A stretch of DNA of 7,305 nt from CAG-877 sp963645945 (lineage in GTDB: Bacteria; Bacillota_I; Bacilli_A; RF39; UBA660). Shown in pieces: positions 1-5,071 of the stretch (within the stretch, counting starts at the first letter, position 1; each line of letters begins with the position of its first letter). Below the pieces are notes generated by a model. The model was not told the DNA's origin and ran no database searches. It saw only the letters and a program-made list of their open reading frames with translations. The translations under genes were made by a program, and so were the position numbers. The stretch covers positions 1 to 7,305 of the forward strand of contig CAVIUA010000047.1 in NCBI GenBank assembly GCA_963645945.1. Reading direction: 5' to 3'.

Positions 1-17
1 GAATTAAGCAAGATGTA

Positions 18-46
18 TTGATTAAGATTTAGAAATATAGTATAAT
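18..46 (+). promoter_or_regulatory. Sigma-A promoter of the five-gene operon
   Basis: A -35 box TTGATT (18-23) and a perfect -10 box TATAAT (41-46) are separated by exactly 17 bases. Transcription would begin near 52-54, leaving a leader of about 20 bases that holds only the ribosome binding site. No operator-like palindrome or leader RNA structure is visible, so expression may be constitutive or controlled by elements outside the window. This is the only convincing promoter before the Fic gene, and none is seen between the next four genes. Confidence 0.8.
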
Positions 47-61
47 ATAAATAAGAAAATC

Positions 62-67
62 GAGGTG
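62..67 (+). promoter_or_regulatory. Ribosome binding site that fixes the Fic start
   Basis: GAGGTG (62-67), continuing as GAGGTGA, pairs with the 16S 3' end and lies six bases before ATG 74. An in-frame GTG at 65 would give a protein three residues longer, but that codon is inside the binding site itself. ATG 74 is therefore preferred. Confidence 0.8.
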
Positions 68-73
68 ATATTT

Positions 74-1069
74 ATGGATAATTATGTTCCACCATATACA
101 ATTACTAATACAATGTTGGAGTATGTCTCTTCAATAATGGAAAAAATAGGTAAACTAGATAATTACACAAATTTTGAAAAAATGCCAAATCTAAGAAGAA
201 ATAATAGAATCAAATCAATTCATTCGTCATTGGCTATTGAGGCTAACTCCTTATCATTAGATCAAGTTAAATCAGTTATATCCGGTAAAAGCGTCATAGG
301 ACCAGAAAAGGAAATACAAGAAGTATTAAATACCTATAAAGCCTATGAAATGATAAATGACTTAAATCCATATTCAATAAAAGATTTAAAAAGAGTACAC
401 AAAGTACTAACGAACAAAACAATAGAGTTGTCAGGAACTTTTAGAACAGGTAATGAAGGAGTTTTCGATGGTGCCGGAAATTGTATTCATGTATGTCCTC
501 CACCAGAACAACTTGATTATTTAATGAAACAATTATTTGATTGGATGAAAAAAAATAAGGATGAAATTCATCCGTTAATATTATCGTCAATTTTTCATTA
601 TGAATTTGTATTTATTCATCCATTTTGCGATGGAAACGGAAGAACCGCAAGACTATGGCAAAATGTATTATTAACTAACTGGAAAAGTTTTTTTGAGTAC
701 TTACCAATAGAAAGTAAAATAAAAAAATATCAAGAAGAATATTACACTGCCATTTCAAACTGTCATAAATCAGTAAATTCAAATGAATTCATTGAGTTTA
801 TGTTAAAAATGATAGATAAAGTATTAAAAGAATTATTAGAAACATCAACCATCCAATTAACAGAAAAGTCAGTTAATATAAACAAATTATTAAGTGTTAT
901 GGAATATGGAGTTCCTATGACAGCAAACGAAATAATGGAAAAACTAGAAATCAAATCCAAAGAAACATTAAGATCTACATATTTAGATTCCGCAATTGAA
1001 GAAGGAGTAGTAGAATTAACTATTCCAGACAAACCAACAAGTAAAAATCAAATGTATTATAAAGTATAG
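74..1069 (+). CDS. Fic-domain protein with C-terminal winged helix
   Basis: This 331-residue protein belongs to the Fic family, whose members mostly transfer AMP from ATP to a hydroxyl side chain of a target protein. The catalytic loop is complete: H182-P-F-C-D186-G-N-G-R190-T-A-R193 fits HxFx(D/E)GNGRxxR. The substrate-clamping flap is likely residues 121-147 (GTFR followed by a PPPEQ segment). An N-terminal helix carries S52-L-A-I-E56-A-N, matching the class II inhibitory motif (S/T)xxxE(G/N) except for Ala after Glu56. Residues 273-331 resemble the winged-helix domain found at the C terminus of many Fic proteins, so it may bind DNA or a partner. There is no signal peptide or membrane segment. 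It is first in the operon, 41 bases before a P-loop kinase gene. No antitoxin gene is visible in the 73 bases upstream. The target is unknown. All key catalytic residues are present, so AMP transfer is likely but inferred. Confidence 0.93.
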   Translation: MDNYVPPYTITNTMLEYVSSIMEKIGKLDNYTNFEKMPNLRRNNRIKSIHSSLAIEANSLSLDQVKSVISGKSVIGPEKEIQEVLNTYKAYEMINDLNPYSIKDLKRVHKVLTNKTIELSGTFRTGNEGVFDGAGNCIHVCPPPEQLDYLMKQLFDWMKKNKDEIHPLILSSIFHYEFVFIHPFCDGNGRTARLWQNVLLTNWKSFFEYLPIESKIKKYQEEYYTAISNCHKSVNSNEFIEFMLKMIDKVLKELLETSTIQLTEKSVNINKLLSVMEYGVPMTANEIMEKLEIKSKETLRSTYLDSAIEEGVVELTIPDKPTSKNQMYYKV

Positions 1070-1110
1070 AATCAAAAATAAATCATATAAAAGTAAAAGG
1101 AAAAGCCAAT

Positions 1111-1608
1111 ATGAATAAATTATACATAATAACTGGTCCTGCTGGAGTAGGAAAAAGCACCATCAGTTATGAAGTCGGAAAAAGATTAAAAAAATCAGTT
1201 GTAATAGAAGGTGACACAATTTACAATTTCTTTGTAGGCGGTAGAATAAAGCCTTGGTATAAAGATGCACCATTAGATTTATTTTGGAATAATTGCATTA
1301 TGATAATTAAATCATATTTAGAAGCTGGCTACGATGTAGTGTTCAATTATATTATTAGTAATAAAAACTTAGATAGATTAAAAGAAACATTTAAAGATTA
1401 TGAAATAATATTTAGATGTTTATTAGTAGATGAAAAAACAATTATAAAAAGAGATTTATTAAGACCTGAAGACTGTCAAATGCACGAAAGAAGTATTATT
1501 CTTTTAAATGAATTTAAAAAGTATAATTATGATAAAAAATATATAATTGATAGTTCAAACCTAACAATAGAAGAAACAGTAGAAGAGGTGTTAAATGGAA
1601 ATAATTGA
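1111..1608 (+). CDS. Small P-loop kinase (AAA_33-like nucleotide kinase)
   Basis: This is a 165-residue single-domain P-loop protein. The Walker A motif GPAGVGKS spans residues 9-16. The following strand ends in E33-G-D35, the usual place for the acidic, substrate-binding residue of small kinases. A basic lid-like segment, K113-R-D followed by R118-P-E-D and ending E126-R127, fits the nucleoside/shikimate-kinase-like fold. Its length is normal for stand-alone kinases of this group. The phosphorylated substrate cannot be read from the sequence; a nucleoside, sugar or antibiotic are all possible in this fold. Translation starts at ATG 1111 behind an AAGGA about nine bases upstream. The gene ends in TGA and overlaps the next gene by 14 bases, so the two are probably translationally coupled. 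The protein looks cytoplasmic and complete. Confidence 0.85.
   Translation: MNKLYIITGPAGVGKSTISYEVGKRLKKSVVIEGDTIYNFFVGGRIKPWYKDAPLDLFWNNCIMIIKSYLEAGYDVVFNYIISNKNLDRLKETFKDYEIIFRCLLVDEKTIIKRDLLRPEDCQMHERSIILLNEFKKYNYDKKYIIDSSNLTIEETVEEVLNGNN
1580..1596 (+). promoter_or_regulatory. Embedded ribosome binding site of the acetyltransferase gene
   Basis: The string tagaagaggtgttaaat lies in the last codons of the kinase gene (Glu-Glu-Val-Leu-Asn). Its GAGGTG (1585-1590) sits four bases before ATG 1595, which is short but usable. The same 17 bases recur in the same reading frame at 2953-2969 before the Smr gene. Confidence 0.65.
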
Positions 1609-2077
1609 ATATGAAGATAAATATTTAGAAGATGTAAGAGATTTGTTAACTGAATTAGAAGAATATATTGTGTCAATAGATGAAGACGAACTAGATCATG
1701 TTCATTCAGAATATCATGAAAAAATGGCTTTGTTAGACTTAAAAAATGTGAACAATAATTCAGGTAAATGTTACTTAGCCATAGAAAACAACAAAGTTTT
1801 AGGATTAATTATGGGAATTATAAGAAGTTATGATGAGTATGATTATTTAGATTATAAGTGTCCAAAATCCGGAGAAATAACAGAGTTAATTGTTACTTCA
1901 AAAACAAGAAATAACGGAATTGGAAAAACTTTAATGGAAACTTTAGAAAAGTATTTTAAAGACAATAATTGTGAATATGTCTTAGTCGATGTTTTTGCCT
2001 ATAACAAAAAAGGTATAAATTTCTATGATAAACAAGGATATCATCCCAGAATGTATACAAATATAAAAAAAATATAA
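1595..2077 (+). CDS. GNAT-family N-acetyltransferase
   Basis: This 160-residue protein has the GNAT fold signature. Strand beta4 and the acetyl-CoA pyrophosphate loop are E97-L-I-V-T-S-K-T followed by R105-N-N-G-I-G110, fitting (R/Q)xxGx(G/A). Downstream, A135-Y-N-K-K-G-I-N-F-Y144 and G148-Y give the usual Asn and catalytic-type Tyr at the C-terminal edge of the acetyl-CoA site. The N-terminal 50 residues are helical and very acidic, which may form the acceptor side. Such enzymes acetylate amines on proteins, small molecules or antibiotics; the acceptor here is unknown. It overlaps the kinase gene by 14 bases and is followed after 13 bases by the PfkB gene, so it belongs to the same transcript. 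Its length is normal and nothing appears missing. Confidence 0.9.
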   Translation: MEIIEYEDKYLEDVRDLLTELEEYIVSIDEDELDHVHSEYHEKMALLDLKNVNNNSGKCYLAIENNKVLGLIMGIIRSYDEYDYLDYKCPKSGEITELIVTSKTRNNGIGKTLMETLEKYFKDNNCEYVLVDVFAYNKKGINFYDKQGYHPRMYTNIKKI

Positions 2078-2082
2078 GGAGG
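2076..2082 (+). promoter_or_regulatory. Strong ribosome binding site of the PfkB gene
   Basis: AAGGAGG at 2076-2082 is a near-perfect complement to the 16S 3' end, eight bases before ATG 2091. It overlaps the TAA stop (2075-2077) of the acetyltransferase gene, which favours reinitiation by the same ribosomes. It is the best binding site in the window. Confidence 0.85.
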
Positions 2083-2090
2083 ATAAATTC

Positions 2091-2987
2091 ATGAAAGCAA
2101 TATGTGTTGGACATTCAACATACGATATAACATTACCAGTAGAAGATTTTCCATTGGAGAATAAAAAAACAAGACTTACCAAAAGCATAGAAAATGGTGG
2201 TGGTCCAGCAGCAAACGCCGGATATCTATTAGCCTTATGGCAAATAGATACAACTATAATATCAGCAGTAGGTGATGATTATTATGGAAAATTAATAATA
2301 GATGAATTTAAAAAAGTCAAAGCCCATACAGAATATATAGAACAAGTGAAAAAATTTAAAACATCAAGTAGTTATATAATTGCTAATCTAAAAAAAGGAA
2401 CGAGAACAATTCTTACTGTTAAAGATAAACCAATAAGGAAATTATCATACAACAAAAACTTAAAGGCAGACATTGTCTTAGTCGATGGTGAGCATCCAGA
2501 AACAGCAATGGAAGTTTTAAAAGACAATAAAGAAGCCATTAGTATACTTGATGCTGGAAGATTAAATGAAGATACTTTAACATTAGGAAAATTAGTAACA
2601 TACGTAATTTGTTCTAAAGACTTTGCCGAAGAATTTTCTAAAACAAAAATAGATTATCAAAACAAAGAAACAATTATTTCTTGTTATGAAAAATTAAAAG
2701 AGTATTATAATACCAATATCATTATTACATTAGAAGAAAAAGGCAGCTTTACCGAAATAGATGGAAAGTATTGTCATCTTCCAAGTGTAAAAGAAAAGTC
2801 TCTTGATTCAACTGGCGCTGGAGACATATTTCATGGGGCCTTTGCTTATTTTATAGCAAACTCATACTCCCTAAAAGATGCCATTCATTATGCGTCTATT
2901 GCCGGTGCCTTATCTGTTAAGACAATTGGCTCAAGACATTCAATACCAAGACTAGAAGAGGTGTTAAATTACGATGATATTATCTAA
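2091..2987 (+). CDS. PfkB/ribokinase-family carbohydrate kinase
   Basis: This 298-residue protein is a full-length member of the ribokinase (PfkB) superfamily, which phosphorylates a sugar, sugar phosphate or nucleoside from ATP. The N-terminal glycine signature is G36-G-G-P-A-A-N-A-G44. The C-terminal signature is D239-S-T-G-A-G-D245-I-F-H-G-A-F, with D245 as the expected catalytic base and the GAG as the anion hole. The I-F-H-G-A-F ending resembles the sulfofructose-kinase-like branch more than ribokinase or 1-phosphofructokinase, but I cannot assign the substrate with confidence. There is no PTS, sugar transporter, isomerase or aldolase beside it, so the context does not help. The strong binding site just upstream suggests it may be the best-translated gene of the operon. 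It overlaps the Smr gene by 14 bases. Confidence 0.93.
   Translation: MKAICVGHSTYDITLPVEDFPLENKKTRLTKSIENGGGPAANAGYLLALWQIDTTIISAVGDDYYGKLIIDEFKKVKAHTEYIEQVKKFKTSSSYIIANLKKGTRTILTVKDKPIRKLSYNKNLKADIVLVDGEHPETAMEVLKDNKEAISILDAGRLNEDTLTLGKLVTYVICSKDFAEEFSKTKIDYQNKETIISCYEKLKEYYNTNIIITLEEKGSFTEIDGKYCHLPSVKEKSLDSTGAGDIFHGAFAYFIANSYSLKDAIHYASIAGALSVKTIGSRHSIPRLEEVLNYDDII
2953..2969 (+). promoter_or_regulatory. Embedded ribosome binding site of the Smr gene
   Basis: The string tagaagaggtgttaaat lies in the final PfkB codons (Glu-Glu-Val-Leu-Asn) and repeats 1580-1596 exactly. GAGGTG (2958-2963) is ten bases before ATG 2974. The GTG at 2961 is out of frame with the Smr gene, so ATG 2974 is the start. 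Confidence 0.7.
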
Positions 2988-3228
2988 TACGCCAAAATTA
3001 GATTTACATGGCTACGAAAGAGACTATGCTAAAATGTTAATAGAAGAATTTATAAAAGATAATTATAAAATGAAAAATTATGAAGTTTTAATAGTGCATG
3101 GAAATGGCACAGGAGTTTTAAGAAAAACAACGCAAGAAACTCTACGGAAAAATAAATATGTAGAAGATTACAAATTAGATAATTTTAATACTGGCTGTAC
3201 AATAGTAAAAATTAAGGGTAATATTTGA
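2974..3228 (+). CDS. Stand-alone Smr-domain protein
   Basis: This 84-residue protein is essentially one Smr domain, the fold found at the C terminus of MutS2 and as a free-standing protein. The two diagnostic motifs are L9-D-L-H-G13 near the start and H42-G-N-G-T-G-V-L-R50 in the middle. Smr domains bind branched or structured DNA or RNA, and several are endonucleases. In Bacillus MutS2 the domain cleaves mRNA at collided ribosomes. With no MutS-like ATPase or coiled coil attached, this protein could act alone or with a partner encoded elsewhere. It is the last gene of the operon, its start lies 14 bases inside the PfkB gene, and its TGA stop sits in the loop of a hairpin that also contains the next promoter's -35 box. 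A role in nucleic-acid processing is inferred from the family. Confidence 0.9.
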   Translation: MILSNTPKLDLHGYERDYAKMLIEEFIKDNYKMKNYEVLIVHGNGTGVLRKTTQETLRKNKYVEDYKLDNFNTGCTIVKIKGNI

Positions 3229-3241
3229 CAATATAGCCCTT
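3214..3241 (+). terminator. Probable weak terminator hairpin at operon end
   Basis: Two 12-base arms (3214-3225 and 3230-3241) can pair around a four-base TGAC loop, with one G-T pair and one A-A mismatch. GGG/CCC lies near the base and is followed by a short T run (3240-3243). The stem is AT-rich at the top and the T run is short, so termination may be only partial. The hairpin overlaps the Smr stop codon and the -35 box of the next promoter. Confidence 0.45.
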
Positions 3242-3253
3242 TTATGTTAGTAT
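3225..3253 (+). promoter_or_regulatory. Sigma-A promoter with extended -10 for the envelope operon
   Basis: A perfect -35 TTGACA (3225-3230) is followed after 17 bases by TAGTAT (3248-3253). A TG one base before the -10 hexamer (3245-3246) makes an extended -10 element, which compensates for the imperfect hexamer. The start of transcription would be near 3260, giving a leader of about 28 bases. The promoter begins inside the final codons of the Smr gene. Confidence 0.72.
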
Positions 3254-3274
3254 AGTGTGCTATAAAGAACGGTG

Positions 3275-3279
3275 GGTGA
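3275..3279 (+). promoter_or_regulatory. Ribosome binding site fixing the start of the repeat protein
   Basis: GGTGA (3275-3279), within a G-rich GGTGGGTGA stretch, lies eight bases before ATG 3288. In-frame GTG codons at 3255 and 3276 are worse choices. The first lies at or before the predicted transcription start and the second overlaps the binding site. Confidence 0.6.
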
Positions 3280-3287
3280 AGTACGTT

Positions 3288-5069
3288 ATGTATACGGAAG
3301 AATATGAAAATAGAGGATTTCCATTTAGAAATTTTCTACTAAAATTAATATTAATAATAATATTTGTCTTTTTATTGGTATGGCTATTACCAAAATTTAT
3401 AGCACCATCAATAAATAATAATATTAAAAATAACAATGTAAATAGTAAAGAAATTAAAGCACTAACTTCACAAATTTTTCAAGATAACCTAGATAAAATG
3501 AAAGAAGCAGCAATTTCTTACTATACTGATGAAAGACTGCCAAAAGAAGAAGGCGAATATAAGAAAATGACTTTGAGTGAAATGATTGGCTTAAAGTTAT
3601 TGACACCATTGATAGATAAAAACAATAAAGCTGTTGACGTCGAAAAAAGTTATGTAAAAATAACCAAGGCATCAGATGAATATATACTAAAAGTAAACAT
3701 CAAAGATAGTGAGAAAGAAGATTATATTTTAGTGCATTTAGGATGTTATACATATTGTGATTCAGCAATTTGTGAAAAGAAAGAAACAGAAGTTGTTGTA
3801 AAAGGAAGCATTGTAAATGATAAAACACCTATAGTTAAAAAGTACTATTGTCAAATAGTTAATGGAAAGTACTATAGTAAATCAGGAAATGTTGTAAATA
3901 AAGCAACATATGATAGTGAGTGTAATACAAAACAAGCAAAACAAGATGATAAATATTCTTGTGTAAAAGTAAATGGAAAGTATTATGATAAATCAGGTAG
4001 TATTGTAGATAAAAATACATTTGATAAAAGTTGTAAAAGTAAAAAAGATGATGATGATGATGATAAATATTCATGCCAAATAGTAGATGGTAAATACTAT
4101 GATAAAGATGGCAATGAAGTAGATAAAAAATCATATGAAGAAAAATGTACTACTAAACCAGATGATGATAAATATTCATGCCAAATAGTAGATGGTAAAT
4201 ATTATGATAAAGATGGTAATGAAGTAGATAAAGATGCATATGAAAAAAGCTGTAAATCAGACGATGAAGAGAAAGAAAAAGAGTATATATATGAGTATGC
4301 TAAAACTACAAATACATCATTTTCTTCTTGGAGTACTTGGTCTTCTTGGCTAAAAACAAGTTGTAATACAAAAGCAGTAACATGTGCAGACAATGATATA
4401 AATTGTTTAAAAGAAGTAAAATTATATAATAGAAAAGAAAAAATTGGCACACATAAACAATATTATACAAAAGAAAGAACTGTGCAAATAACATCTGGCT
4501 CATATCAAGAAAAAACTTGTGCCAACTATAATTATGTAATTATAAATAACAAAACTTATGCTGTAACTACAACATATGCAAGTATTAATAATGTAACATC
4601 ATCAACAGCATCATCTGTCTCTGGTTGGACATATAATGGCAGAAAATCATTTAAAAATCCACCTAGAGATACAACAACTAAACATTATATATTTGTAGGT
4701 GCTGATTATAGCTATTGTTCAGATGTATGTACAACTCTTCCAAATTTCTATTATGATGAGTATACATACACTGGAACTATTCAAAACGTATCATCAACTA
4801 CAACACCAATTTCTAGTAGCACAGGTGTAATGGCTAGCTGTGGTAGTTATGTAACCAAAACAGTATATCTATACAGTAATATAACAGTATCAGAAATGGA
4901 TAGTAGAACAGAACCATTATATGGAACAGTTTGTTATGAAAGTAATAGAACAAGAAGTTTAATTTCCAAAGGAAAGACAGAAACAACATGGAGTAAATAC
5001 AATGATACAGAATTGTTAAATAATAAATGGTATTATACAGGAAATAAAAAGGTAAAGGAGTCTAAGTAA
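3288..5069 (+). CDS. Membrane-anchored surface protein with Cys repeats
   Basis: This 593-residue protein has about 15 cytoplasmic residues, one strong membrane helix (about 16-38, no clear signal-peptidase site) and a long ectodomain. Residues 55-165 resemble the head of pilin-like proteins: a helix, then L-P, M-T-L-S-E-M and S-Y-V-K-I-T segments ending in a Cys cluster (C153, C157, C162). Residues 185-322 are four tandem repeats built on the pattern Y-S-C-x-I-V-D-G-K-Y-Y-D-K-D-G, each with two cysteines 24 residues apart (C188/C212, C225/C249, C263/C287, C298/C322). They are linked by Asp/Lys-rich spacers, including six Asp at 254-259. Residues 340-593 are rich in Thr, Ser, Tyr and Cys, start with W348-S-T-W-S-S-W354 as in thrombospondin type 1 repeats, and end in a W-S-K-Y-N-D segment. 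An adhesin or structural envelope role is inferred. It shares an operon with the next gene, which starts two bases later. Confidence 0.85.
   Translation: MYTEEYENRGFPFRNFLLKLILIIIFVFLLVWLLPKFIAPSINNNIKNNNVNSKEIKALTSQIFQDNLDKMKEAAISYYTDERLPKEEGEYKKMTLSEMIGLKLLTPLIDKNNKAVDVEKSYVKITKASDEYILKVNIKDSEKEDYILVHLGCYTYCDSAICEKKETEVVVKGSIVNDKTPIVKKYYCQIVNGKYYSKSGNVVNKATYDSECNTKQAKQDDKYSCVKVNGKYYDKSGSIVDKNTFDKSCKSKKDDDDDDKYSCQIVDGKYYDKDGNEVDKKSYEEKCTTKPDDDKYSCQIVDGKYYDKDGNEVDKDAYEKSCKSDDEEKEKEYIYEYAKTTNTSFSSWSTWSSWLKTSCNTKAVTCADNDINCLKEVKLYNRKEKIGTHKQYYTKERTVQITSGSYQEKTCANYNYVIINNKTYAVTTTYASINNVTSSTASSVSGWTYNGRKSFKNPPRDTTTKHYIFVGADYSYCSDVCTTLPNFYYDEYTYTGTIQNVSSTTTPISSSTGVMASCGSYVTKTVYLYSNITVSEMDSRTEPLYGTVCYESNRTRSLISKGKTETTWSKYNDTELLNNKWYYTGNKKVKESK
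4047..4064 (+). repeat. (GAT)6 trinucleotide run encoding six Asp
   Basis: Six consecutive in-frame GAT codons encode the acidic linker between repeats 2 and 3 and are followed by Lys. Slippage here would change linker length without breaking the frame. Confidence 0.85.
4056..4253 (+). repeat. Recent DNA-level tandem duplication of repeats 3 and 4
   Basis: The 93 bases at 4056-4148 and 4161-4253 align without gaps with about 8 differences by eye. Over the first 72 bases only two differ, both silent (TAC/TAT and GGC/GGT). This points to a recent duplication, gene conversion or slippage between neighbouring units, and to possible copy-number variation between strains. Confidence 0.8.
5054..5060 (+). 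promoter_or_regulatory. Ribosome binding site of the coiled-coil lipoprotein-like gene
   Basis: AAAGGAG lies inside the final codons of the upstream gene and 11 bases before ATG 5072. That gene's stop ends two bases before the start codon, so the pair is likely translationally coupled. Confidence 0.7.
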
Positions 5070-5071
5070 AA

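Larger units (their letters stand above)
3840..4253 (+). repeat. Four tandem two-cysteine repeats, 35-38 residues each
   Basis: The units begin at 3840, 3951, 4065 and 4170, encoding residues 185, 222, 260 and 295. Each has the core aromatic-x-C, then G-K-Y-Y-(D/S)-K-(S/D)-G, then (N/D)-K and a closing Cys. The Cys-to-Cys distance is 24 residues in all four. Spacer lengths differ, giving periods of 37, 38 and 35 residues. Units 3 and 4 are the most alike; unit 1 is the most divergent. The fixed spacing suggests one disulphide per unit in an exported domain. Confidence 0.9.

Noticed and set aside
763..1032. Minus-strand open frame opposite the Fic C terminus
   Set aside because: It is antisense to a well-supported winged-helix coding region and has no binding site or recognisable protein.
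1..1069. Fic toxin-antitoxin pair
   Set aside because: No small antitoxin gene precedes the Fic gene, and the protein carries its own inhibitory-type helix. The following kinase gene does not resemble an antitoxin.
3255..3287. Longer N terminus for the repeat protein from GTG 3255
   Set aside because: The GTG lies at or before the predicted transcription start and has no binding site. ATG 3288 gives a normal short cytoplasmic tail before the membrane helix.
3859..4134. Minus-strand open frame rich in His, Tyr and Leu
   Set aside because: It is the antisense of the cysteine repeats. The low-complexity composition reflects GAT and TAT-rich codons, and there is no ribosome binding site.
3840..4253. 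CRISPR-like array
   Set aside because: The repeats are in-frame, about 105-114 bases long, coding and without unique spacers. They are protein repeats.
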